Shown piece by piece: positions 1 to 5,281 of a stretch of DNA of 5,418 bases. The notes below the pieces were generated by a model that saw nothing but the letters and a program-made list of their open reading frames with translations, was not told the DNA's origin and did no database searches. Numbering within the stretch: position 1 is the first letter of the stretch; the number at the start of each line of letters is the position of its first letter. Source of the stretch: Parachlamydiales bacterium (lineage in GTDB: Bacteria > Chlamydiota > Chlamydiia > Chlamydiales > Simkaniaceae); NCBI GenBank assembly GCA_030641465.1, contig DAOWHK010000161.1, forward strand, positions 1 to 5,418. The letters run 5' to 3'. The position numbers and the translations under genes were made by a program.

Positions 1-832
1 CCCAAACATACGCCTCATTATCTAGCTTGCTGCAGACAATGCTTCCCTCTTTTTCAAGCTCCATAATTTGCTTTTCGATAAGCAGTGCATCTACAAGAAG
101 GAGATCTACTGTGCGAGGAATTAAATCCGCTTCTCTGTAGCATACATGACCGGATGAACTAAGTTCCCAAAGTAAATATTCAATGCCCGCCTGAATGCGA
201 TGAGGGGAGTCTACAGCAATTCCAAGATTCTGCGCCAAGTCATCAGCAGATTTAAAACCTACACCAAAAATGGTTTTTGCTAAGGCGTAAGGATTCTCTT
301 TAATTTTTTCAATGCTATTTTCCCCATAAAGTTTGTAGACCTTTTGGGCAAGAGAGGAGCGGACATTATGAGATTGAAGAAAAATCATCAAATCACGGAT
401 CGATCTTTGATCGAGCCAACACGTTTGAATCAGCTCAATTCTTTTTAATCCAATTCCAGGAATTTCCGATAAGCGATGAGGAGACTTGTCAATCACATCA
501 AGCGTATCGAGCTTGAAATGTTTTACAATCTTTTCCGCATAGACTGGACCAATGCCTTTAATGAGTCCTGATTCAAGATATTTTTGAATGCCATAGAGAT
601 CCTCTGGCGCTTTTAGCTCAAACGTTTTGACCTCGAACTGAGGACCGTGCTTTGGATGGCGCTTCCAAATTCCATTACAATGGATGGTTTCCCCTTCCTT
701 GATAGAAGGCATTTCGCCAAGAATGGTAGTCAGCTCATTTTTTCTAGGCTCTTTTAATCTTGCAATTGTAAACCCATTCTCTTCACTCGAAAAAACAATG
801 CTTTCAATAAAGCCTGTGACACATTCATTCAT
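1..832 (-). CDS. recD2: RecD2-type ATP-dependent DNA helicase, N-terminal part (C-terminus beyond left edge)
   Basis: The leftward frame is open from an ATG at 832-830 to the window edge and gives 277 residues. Residues 1-75 resemble the N-terminal OB-like domain of RecD2/RecD-TraA helicases. Three helix-hairpin-helix-like turns follow: KGIG at 92-95, IPGIG at 124-128 and FGVG at 189-192. This order is typical of the N-terminal half of RecD2 (YrrC-type) proteins, which are 5'-3' superfamily 1B helicases acting in DNA repair outside a RecBCD complex. The Walker A and other helicase motifs would lie beyond the left edge and are not seen. I chose the ATG at 832 because an in-frame stop lies at 859-857 and the only other upstream start is a TTG two codons earlier. 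The ribosome binding site is poor (a GGAT just before the ATG). A TATTAT box at 864-859 might be a -10, but its best -35 (TTGAGG) sits 19 bp away. The gene diverges from the tRNA gene. Family call is firm; exact subtype is less so. Confidence 0.87.
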   Translation of the reverse strand, partial: MNECVTGFIESIVFSSEENGFTIARLKEPRKNELTTILGEMPSIKEGETIHCNGIWKRHPKHGPQFEVKTFELKAPEDLYGIQKYLESGLIKGIGPVYAEKIVKHFKLDTLDVIDKSPHRLSEIPGIGLKRIELIQTCWLDQRSIRDLMIFLQSHNVRSSLAQKVYKLYGENSIEKIKENPYALAKTIFGVGFKSADDLAQNLGIAVDSPHRIQAGIEYLLWELSSSGHVCYREADLIPRTVDLLLVDALLIEKQIMELEKEGSIVCSKLDNEAYVW

Positions 833-915
833 ATCCAAGCAGCATATCTGATGGCTTTATAATAGGCAACAGAGCTCTATTTTCCTCAAAAAAATATTTA
901 CATAAGGAAAAGACT

Positions 916-944
916 TTGCAGAAAAAGTGGTTTTTTTTTATCAT
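916..944 (+). promoter_or_regulatory. Promoter of the tRNA-Asn gene
   Basis: A -35 box TTGCAG (916-921) and a -10 box TATCAT (939-944) are separated by 17 bp, containing a T-run. Transcription would begin near 951, a few bases before the mature tRNA 5' end at 957. The spacing is ideal for a sigma-70-type promoter and the position fits; the call rests on pattern only. Confidence 0.55.
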
Positions 945-956
945 ACACACAATTGA

Positions 957-1028
957 TCCGGATTAGCTCAGTGGTAGAGCAGTTGACTGTTAATCAATTG
1001 GTCGCTAGTTCGAATCTAGCATCCGGAG
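957..1028 (+). tRNA. tRNA-Asn (anticodon GTT)
   Basis: A full cloverleaf folds. The acceptor stem pairs 957-963 with 1021-1027 (7 bp). The D stem is GCTC 966-969 with GAGC 977-980. The anticodon stem is 982-986 with 994-998 (one G-T pair), loop CTGTTAA, anticodon GTT at 989-991, reading the Asn codons AAC and AAU. The variable loop is 5 nt. The T stem is GCTAG 1004-1008 with CTAGC 1016-1020, with a TTCGAAT loop. The discriminator base is G1028, as usual for tRNA-Asn. CCA is not encoded and must be added after transcription. A second copy of bases 1014-1027 lies at 4197-4210, so this gene appears to have served as an integration site. Confidence 0.97.
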
Positions 1029-1049
1029 TTTTTTCAAAAAAGCCCCTCA
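1014..1049 (+). repeat. Left direct repeat: tRNA-Asn 3' end plus trailer (attL-like)
   Basis: These 36 bases recur at 4197-4232 with two differences (G1028/T4211 and C1035/T4218). The repeat starts inside the T loop of the tRNA, covers the 3' T stem and the acceptor strand, then a T-run, an A-run and the left arm of the terminator stem. Tyrosine recombinases commonly use this part of a tRNA gene as attachment site. In that model this copy completes the functional tRNA and was brought in by the element. Confidence 0.7.
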
Positions 1050-1066
1050 AATAGAGGGGCTTTTTT
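1036..1066. terminator. Bidirectional intrinsic terminator between tRNA-Asn and the F-box gene
   Basis: The stem GCCCCTC (1042-1048) pairs perfectly with GAGGGGC (1054-1060) around a 5-nt AAATA loop, flanked by six A on the left and eight T on the right (1061-1068). Read rightward it ends the tRNA transcript. Read leftward it ends the F-box gene, whose stop codon (1069-1067) lies at the edge of the A/T tract. Confidence 0.92.
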
Positions 1067-2290
1067 TTATGACGTTAGAGAGGCTGTAATAGCCTGAGCG
1101 TAAATATACAGATCTTGATGTCTGTTGTTAAATCCCCAGTCTGGATCAGGGTTTGCTCTATCAGGCTGCTCGCCACCATTTAATTCAGTATGTCTTTGAT
1201 AAATAGCGCCACAAACGATATCTCTTAACTCTGGATTTTCCTTTAAAGTATCATCTAATGCTGCACCTACAGCTTCTTCAAATCGCTCGAAGTTGTCTAT
1301 AAGATGAGTATTCCCCCAATCATCATCGCCCGTGGTGTTTTCTCCTGCAAGATTTGCAAGTCTATAGATGTGGAAGTGTACACACATTTTGATAGATTCT
1401 GGTAAAGACCTATAGGTTTTTACGGATTCTAATCCACTGATGTCAGGCCTTTCCATTAATAATTGCTGGGATGATGAGGCGTCATCAAGTAATGCTCTTG
1501 GAACCTGCATGGGATTGCCACTCATATTTATTGAAAGGGCTTGCATTGTAAGAAGCTCATGAGGAATTTCTGTAAATTGATTATGACTAAGGTTAATATT
1601 TTCCAAATGCCATAACGCAGTCATTCCAACAGGTAAATCTGTAAGTAGATTATGACCAAGATCCAATTGCTTAAGGGCTTTTAAAGCCATGATAGAATCT
1701 GGAAGAGATGTAAGTCGATTATGATCTATGTTAAGATGAGTAAGCATAGTAAACTGTCCAATATGTTGGGGTAATTCATAAATGCTTTGCCTTGACAAAA
1801 TGGCGTTTCTGATGCCAGGGAGCGGGTGAACGTGGTAGGCTGCTTCTGTAAGTTTGCGATAATCGAATCGGTCATAAGGTAATGTCGGTCCATATAGCCT
1901 GTTCAATAGAGTCACCATTGTTCTTTTATTGCTTTGCTCTTGGAAAGCCTGTGAAAAATCGCGGATTCTCATTCGGTCCATGTTATAGCCTTTATAATGA
2001 AGAGTTCTCATTGGAACATTCCAATGATTAGCTTTAATTTTTTGGAATAGGCTGCGCATTTTTATATAAAGTGGGGAGTCTGTATCCTGAGTGCAACTGC
2101 TTAAGAGGTCGCTAATTTTCAATTTGGAAGCGTGATTTAAATCTTTGGTGATATAATTCAAAAACAGCCTGTTAAAGTACTCGTTCTTAGTGATTTGATT
2201 AAATTTTGTGCATACTCTACAGGTAGCTGTTAGATCTGTGTATTTGAGTATTTCAAATAATGTTTCATTAGTTAGTTCAGTAATATTCAT
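1067..2290 (-). CDS. F-box and leucine-rich-repeat protein, candidate secreted effector
   Basis: The gene encodes 407 residues from the ATG at 2290-2288. Residues 3-46 read as an F-box: an acidic first helix (TNETLFEIL), then a CRVCTKF motif and a hydrophobic last helix. Residues about 162-263 hold four to five leucine-rich repeats with a 23-residue period and the pattern LxxLxLxxNxLTxLPxxI (clearest at 182-204, 205-227 and 228-250). Residues 47-160 and 265-407 match nothing I recognise; the C-terminal part is acidic and lacks an obvious IpaH-type ligase Cys-x-Asp motif. In eukaryotes F-box proteins bind Skp1 and bring targets, often through LRRs, to SCF ubiquitin ligases. In bacteria of amoebae and animals such proteins are typically injected effectors. 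No signal peptide or membrane segment is visible, which would suit type III or IV export, but delivery is not shown. The start is supported by a promoter with a 23-nt leader and a weak GAAG ribosome site 5 nt upstream. It sits alone, divergent from the glycosidase. Confidence 0.78.
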   Translation of the reverse strand: MNITELTNETLFEILKYTDLTATCRVCTKFNQITKNEYFNRLFLNYITKDLNHASKLKISDLLSSCTQDTDSPLYIKMRSLFQKIKANHWNVPMRTLHYKGYNMDRMRIRDFSQAFQEQSNKRTMVTLLNRLYGPTLPYDRFDYRKLTEAAYHVHPLPGIRNAILSRQSIYELPQHIGQFTMLTHLNIDHNRLTSLPDSIMALKALKQLDLGHNLLTDLPVGMTALWHLENINLSHNQFTEIPHELLTMQALSINMSGNPMQVPRALLDDASSSQQLLMERPDISGLESVKTYRSLPESIKMCVHFHIYRLANLAGENTTGDDDWGNTHLIDNFERFEEAVGAALDDTLKENPELRDIVCGAIYQRHTELNGGEQPDRANPDPDWGFNNRHQDLYIYAQAITASLTS

Positions 2291-2320
2291 TTTATCTTCA
2301 ATTTTATTTAATTTATTACT

Positions 2321-2349
2321 ACTATAGCATTATTTTATTAATTATTCAA
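2321..2349 (-). promoter_or_regulatory. Promoter of the F-box/LRR gene
   Basis: On the minus strand a -35 box TTGAAT (2349-2344) and a -10 box TATAGT (2326-2321) are 17 bp apart, with an extended -10 TG in TGCTATAGT. Transcription would start near 2314, giving a leader of about 23 nt to the ATG at 2290. Very AT-rich surroundings raise the chance of a fortuitous match. Confidence 0.5.
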
Positions 2350-2398
2350 ACATTAAAGTAATTCATATTATGTGAGAAAATAAGTCATTAAGACTTAG

Positions 2399-2456
2399 GG
2401 AAGCTCGGATTAACTCCAAAATTTCAACTTTAGATAGATTTTTAAAAAGAGCTTCC
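2399..2456. repeat. 8-bp inverted repeat between the divergent F-box and glycosidase genes
   Basis: GGAAGCTC (2399-2406) is mirrored by GAGCTTCC (2449-2456) across a 42-bp spacer. The pair lies upstream of the glycosidase promoter candidate. It could be an operator pair, a leader hairpin or the remnant of a small insertion; the long spacer makes a stable hairpin less likely. The rest of 2350-2473 shows nothing else I can name. Confidence 0.3.
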
Positions 2457-2473
2457 TATAGGTGTGTATACCT

Positions 2474-2503
2474 TTGTAATAATTTGTGAATGGCTGGTAC
2501 TAT
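2474..2503 (+). promoter_or_regulatory. Possible promoter of the glycoside hydrolase gene
   Basis: TTGTAA (2474-2479) and TACTAT (2498-2503) are 18 bp apart. Transcription would begin near 2510, which is inside the longer GTG-started reading frame (2486) but upstream of the ATG at 2537. If real, it favours the ATG at 2537 as start. Evidence is pattern only. Confidence 0.3.
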
Positions 2504-2536
2504 TGGACAATATCAAGAATTTTTGGGTTTATAATA

Positions 2537-3977
2537 ATGGATTCTCTAGCAAATACTCTAAAAAACCCTCTTCATTGGAGCATATCTAAGCTTATTGAGG
2601 AGGGTGATGATCATTGCTTGATCTCGCAAGTATTTATTGCAGTTATCGGAATATCATCTGTGCCTCTTTGGATAATTGGAGATTTTTTGGGTGTAGACAG
2701 AGAAAATGATCAGGTAACCTTATCAAATCGTGACATCGAAAATTTATCTCTTGATCCTGAAAAAACGGAATATAGAGGATTTTCTCTATCAACGTTTCAA
2801 AATACGTCAGATCCTCACTTTGCACGATCTTCAGATTGGGGTAATTATGTGGAAGGGCATCAGGGTTTAGGTCTTGGACAAGGAGTGGATATTTTAACTC
2901 CTGAAGGGCGAGAAATTATTTGTAATGATACAATAGCAGCTGGTGGGAATATCGTTCGATTTTCAGTGGAATGGGCGGATGTTTCTCCCAATATGAGCGT
3001 TGTAAATCAAGAAGCTTTAGCAAGATATGTTGAGACAGCAAGATATATTCGGAATCGAGGGTTAACGCCGATGGTTACGCTTCATCATTTTGCAACGCCA
3101 CTTGATGAAGATGGAAACAACGCTTTTGAGAATTCCGAAAATATCGAGTTATTTGTGCATTTTTCTGAAGTGGTTTACGATGCCCTAAAAGATGATGTAC
3201 ATCACTTCATGACATTTAATGAGCCAGGTGTTCACTCTGTAATGAATTACATTCTTGGAGATTTCCCAGCTGGAAACGTGGGGAATTTTTGGAAGCATGC
3301 TGCAGTAATGAAAAATCTTTTAAGCACATAAGAGAGTTTATACAAGAATTCATGAGCTTGCAGAGGATCGGCAAGTGACAGTAGGTATGACGCATCAAGC
3401 ATTAAAATTTGTGCCTTATTCTCAATACAATTATATTTCTCGGATTGTTTGTTATGTCATGACAGCAGTATTTCATGAACGATTCATGCATTGGGCAGAG
3501 AAGAATCAAGAGTCTATAGATCTATTAGGAGTGCAGTATTACGCAAGACCCTTAATTGGGGGGTGGATTCCAGGCTCCATTTGTCAAGAAGATGAGACAA
3601 TGGTAGAATCTATGCAATTTCGCTTTGATCCGAAAGGAATATTACCAGTTCTTACGGAAGTGTCTCAAAGATTGCCAAATGTCCCACTGATTGTTACAGA
3701 AACGGGAACGGCTGGAAGTGCGGACAAAAAAACGTATTTTGAAAACTCTCTTTTGGCGGTAAGAGATGCTCAAGATACAGGTATTAACGTGATTGGATAT
3801 ATGCCCTGGACTCTTTATGGAAATTTTGAGTGGGCCCATGGATTTTCAAGAGAGCACGATTTTGGAGTCATTGAAAGAAATCCCTCAACAGGAGAGCGTA
3901 CGCAAAGAGATGCGTACCAAGTCATTTCTGATGTCTTTCATAGAACTGCAAATCAAAGAGCTCAATTCGTAGCATGA
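2537..3977 (+). pseudogene. Family 1 glycoside hydrolase (beta-glucosidase-like), split by a single-base frameshift
   Basis: Two frames together make one GH1 protein. The first (ATG 2537, stop 3329-3331) carries the N-terminal half: YRGFSLSTFQ, the GH1 Gln-bearing entry motif; VRFSVEWADV; VTLHHFATP, with the sugar-binding His; and TFNEPG, whose Glu (codon 3221-3223) is the acid/base. The second frame, open from 3324 to the TGA at 3975-3977, begins with AHKRVYTRIHE and carries VQYYARP, the nucleophile motif VTETG (Glu codon 3699-3701) and the sugar-site motif WTLYGNFEWAHG. Removing one A at 3322-3323 joins them into about 479 residues, a normal GH1 size. All catalytic residues survive, so the break looks recent, or is a sequencing error. 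GH1 enzymes are (beta/alpha)8 barrels that hydrolyse beta-glucosides or related substrates; the substrate here is not predictable. A hydrophobic segment (about residues 27-53 from the ATG) precedes the barrel and may be a membrane or export signal. A GTG at 2486 could extend the N-terminus by 17 residues, but it has no ribosome site. Confidence 0.85.
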
Positions 3978-4015
3978 TCCTTTTTTTAGAAATGAGTAAA
4001 TTTTTGAGTTTTTTT

Positions 4016-4110
4016 CTAAGAGAAGTGGAAGCGTCTTTTAGACTTGATATTGGATTATATATCCAAACCGACTCAAGACTTGGGTTTTGACCTCATTGGC
4101 TTCTCTTTAG
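4016..4110. repeat. Imperfect palindromic region downstream of the glycosidase
   Basis: The centre holds TTGGAT (4050-4055) and ATCCAA (4061-4066) around a TATAT loop, with CTTGA (4043-4047) and TCAAG (4073-4077) as an outer stem. Further out, GAGAAG near 4020 mirrors CTTCTC (4100-4105). The right outer arm is shared with the next foldback (4082-4196), so the two folds would compete. It might help end the glycosidase transcript, but it lacks a GC-rich stem followed by a T-run. Bases 3978-4015 are T-rich with no gene. Confidence 0.4.
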
Positions 4111-4196
4111 AGTTTTATCTTCGCTCGCGCCTTGCCTCCCGGCAACGGTCGCTTGCTCCTGCTAAAATTCTAAAGGAGCCTCCTTGTCAAATTCCC
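4082..4196. repeat. 115-bp foldback (MITE-like) abutting the right tRNA repeat
   Basis: The left arm (4082-4117) and right arm (4163-4196) are imperfect inverted copies. The core CTTTAGAGTTTTA (4105-4117) pairs with TAAAATTCTAAAG (4163-4175) with only one G-T pair. Outside it GGC (4098-4100) pairs with GCC (4178-4180), TTTGAC-like (4086-4091) with GTCAAA (4186-4191), and GGG (4082-4084) with CCC (4194-4196). The 45-bp loop is GC-rich, unlike its surroundings, and contains a small TTGCC/GGCAA stem. No coding frame is evident. The outer end touches the first base of the direct repeat at 4197. It could be a miniature transposable element, a genome-wide repeat, or the structured end of the island. 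Confidence 0.5.
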
Positions 4197-4232
4197 ATCT
4201 AGCATCCGGATTTTTTTTAAAAAAGCCCCTCA
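4197..4232 (+). repeat. Right direct repeat: orphan tRNA-Asn 3' end (attR-like)
   Basis: Bases 4197-4210 equal tRNA positions 1014-1027 exactly; the match then continues through the T-run, A-run and terminator arm with two substitutions. The sequence before 4197 shows no resemblance to the rest of the tRNA, so this is not a decayed full tRNA gene. The discriminator G is replaced by T, as expected of a copy no longer under selection. In the integration model this is the displaced original 3' end. Confidence 0.7.
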
Positions 4233-4250
4233 TATTTGAGGGGCTTTTTT
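4219..4250. terminator. Intrinsic terminator overlapping the 3' end of the MEMO-like gene
   Basis: GCCCCTC (4225-4231) pairs with GAGGGGC (4238-4244) around a 6-nt loop, flanked by A6 (4219-4224) and T6 (4245-4250), so it can work in both directions. It has the same stem as the terminator at 1036-1066. For the leftward MEMO-like gene the first arm encodes the last codons (Lys-Ala-Pro) and the TGA stop lies in the second arm. Confidence 0.88.
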
Positions 4251-5093
4251 CATTTCAACAAGGGTTGCAGCAACCCAACTTGGGGATGGTGAGCCATCAA
4301 ACAGGCTTGCTACATTCACTAACTTAATGTCTTTAATTTGAGCCTGTAGAGGTCCAAGCAGGTATCTGAGTACTGAACACGAATTTGCACTGTCACTGAG
4401 ACTATTTTTGCAATAGTTATAGTATTCCCTGTAATTTCCACTTTTTAAAACTTCAAATCCCGTTAGAATCATTTTTTTGGCAAAAGCAAGGGAGTCAGCG
4501 TTGATGGGTTTTTCTTTTTGACAGTCATAGGCTTTTCCATAATGACAAAGGTCAGCAGTAGCAACGACTACAGCGTTTTTTGTGATATCTTGTAGATGGT
4601 CAATTCCAGGCAATAACTGAGGAGTTCGATTGACTAGAAATGGGTATTTAAATACCAGCTCAGGAATGGCATGCGAGCGTCTAGTGCGTTCTAGATCCCA
4701 AAGTAGCTTAAAAAAATGTAGGGAAAATTCTTTTCTTAGAATATCACCATCTTTATTAGGAAAAAAAATACCTCTCTTAGGATTATGCGAAACATCTTCT
4801 CCCAATTCTTCTTGTTTCTTTGCAGCTAATAATTCATCTGTGAGGGCATGGAGAACTCCGAGTGCTACTACAGTTTTTGCACCGCTATTCAAGCAGCCAT
4901 GAACAACGCTTGCAATTTGATAGCCACACTCTTTCATGAAGGTGTGAGGGAAGATAGCGCTTCCTCCTTGTTGCAGGGTTTTAGATAAATCCCATTGTTT
5001 GCCCTTATCAAGGATTTTTAGTAAGCCTTCCTTTCCGAGTAAATCAATCTCTTGGTAGTATTCTGCGATTGCATTTGCTTTTAAAGGGAGCAT
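4230..5093 (-). CDS. MEMO-family protein (MEMO1 / AmmeMemoRadiSam B-like)
   Basis: The gene encodes 287 residues from the ATG at 5093-5091, close to the family's usual 260-300. Key sites of human MEMO1 have counterparts in the right order: FPH with His50, the VVALGVLH motif with His82, the TADLCHYG motif with Asp181 and His184, and Cys239 in NSCSV. In MEMO1 the matching residues (His49, His81, Asp189, His192, Cys244) form the metal-binding pocket. PELVFKYPFL (144-153) fits the family's central conserved region. The fold is related to class III extradiol dioxygenases (LigB). Bacterial MEMO proteins have no agreed role; many sit beside AMMECR1 and radical SAM genes, but neither partner is in this window. 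Similarity is moderate, so another LigB-like enzyme is possible. The stop lies inside a terminator hairpin. A promoter with a leader of about 33 nt lies upstream; GAG seven bases before the ATG is a weak ribosome site. Confidence 0.7.
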   Translation of the reverse strand: MLPLKANAIAEYYQEIDLLGKEGLLKILDKGKQWDLSKTLQQGGSAIFPHTFMKECGYQIASVVHGCLNSGAKTVVALGVLHALTDELLAAKKQEELGEDVSHNPKRGIFFPNKDGDILRKEFSLHFFKLLWDLERTRRSHAIPELVFKYPFLVNRTPQLLPGIDHLQDITKNAVVVATADLCHYGKAYDCQKEKPINADSLAFAKKMILTGFEVLKSGNYREYYNYCKNSLSDSANSCSVLRYLLGPLQAQIKDIKLVNVASLFDGSPSPSWVAATLVEMKKAPQI

Positions 5094-5132
5094 TTTTTCT
5101 CATATGGTGTCTAAAATCAATAATATCGAAAA

Positions 5133-5161
5133 AGTATAGCTCTCGAAACGATTATAATCAA
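5133..5161 (-). promoter_or_regulatory. Promoter of the MEMO-like gene
   Basis: On the minus strand TTGATT (5161-5156) and TATACT (5138-5133) are exactly 17 bp apart. Transcription would start near 5126, about 33 nt before the ATG at 5093. Both boxes are close to the sigma-70 consensus. Confidence 0.5.
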
Positions 5162-5193
5162 AAGCTTGAAGTGTGCTCAGTAGTTGAAATCTT

Positions 5194-5216
5194 AACCCAC
5201 TCACTATGAGAGGGTT
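5194..5216. repeat. Short hairpin in the MEMO/Fic intergenic region
   Basis: AACCCACTC (5194-5202) and GAGAGGGTT (5208-5216) pair over 9 positions with a single A-A mismatch around an ACTAT loop. It lies just upstream of the Fic promoter candidate. It may be an operator or a weak terminator against read-through; no gene ends here. Confidence 0.35.
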
Positions 5217-5218
5217 GT

Positions 5219-5247
5219 TTGTTAATCGATTTTTATCTGCATAATAA
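5219..5247 (+). promoter_or_regulatory. Possible promoter of the Fic-family gene
   Basis: TTGTTA (5219-5224) and TAATAA (5242-5247) are 17 bp apart, placing the transcription start near 5254, about 28 nt before the ATG at 5282. The first half-site of the inverted repeat (5232-5242) lies in the spacer and touches the -10 box. Confidence 0.4.
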
Positions 5248-5281
5248 ATGAAACACAAAATGCAGATAAATTGCAGTTATT
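5232..5281. promoter_or_regulatory. Triple half-site operator before the Fic-family gene
   Basis: TTTATCTGCAT (5232-5242) and ATGCAGATAAA (5260-5270) form a perfect 11-bp inverted repeat with a 17-bp spacer. A third, degenerate copy in direct orientation, TTGCAGTTATT (5271-5281), follows with no gap and ends at the base before the start codon. Together they cover the -10 box, the likely transcription start and the leader, the layout of a repressor or autoregulation site. A leader hairpin hiding the ribosome binding site is the alternative. The binding protein is unknown. Confidence 0.5.

Larger units (their letters stand above)
1014..4196. mobile_element. Putative 3.2-kb island integrated at the 3' end of tRNA-Asn
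   Basis: The segment lies between two copies of the tRNA-Asn 3' end (1014-1049 and 4197-4232), the second of which is not attached to a tRNA. It carries an F-box/LRR gene (leftward) and a frameshifted family 1 glycosidase gene (rightward), and ends in a 115-bp foldback. I found no integrase, transposase or replication gene inside, so it would be a decayed or non-autonomous element, or the remnant of a larger one. The direct repeat is seen in the sequence; the integration history is inferred. A local duplication of the tRNA end by another recombination route is the main alternative. Confidence 0.5.

Noticed and set aside
2526..2539. TATAAT box at 2530-2535 as -10 of the glycosidase
   Set aside because: It sits directly before the ATG at 2537 and its nearest -35 (TTGGAC) is 21 bp away, so transcription would begin inside the coding region.
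2643..2825. 60-residue leftward open frame inside the glycosidase
   Set aside because: Antisense to clear GH1 coding sequence; no start context or domain.
3216..3398. 60-residue leftward open frame spanning the frameshift site
   Set aside because: It covers GH1 sequence on both sides of the shift, so it is a shadow of that gene.
3642..3839. 65-residue leftward open frame
   Set aside because: Antisense to the GH1 nucleophile and sugar-site region; shadow frame.
3375..3977. Independent 200-residue gene starting at GTG 3375
   Set aside because: GH1 sequence continues in the same frame upstream to 3324, and the protein would lack the acid/base half; it is the second part of a broken gene.
3978..4196. 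CRISPR array or small RNA gene in the noncoding stretch
   Set aside because: There are inverted repeats but no regularly spaced direct repeats, and no convincing promoter plus terminator for a small RNA.
4118..4210. Decayed second tRNA-Asn gene
   Set aside because: Only the last 14 tRNA bases match; nothing before 4197 resembles the D, anticodon or 5' T arms.
4630..4902. 90-residue rightward open frame
   Set aside because: It lies antisense within the MEMO-like gene, whose protein shows family motifs throughout; the rightward product has no recognisable features.
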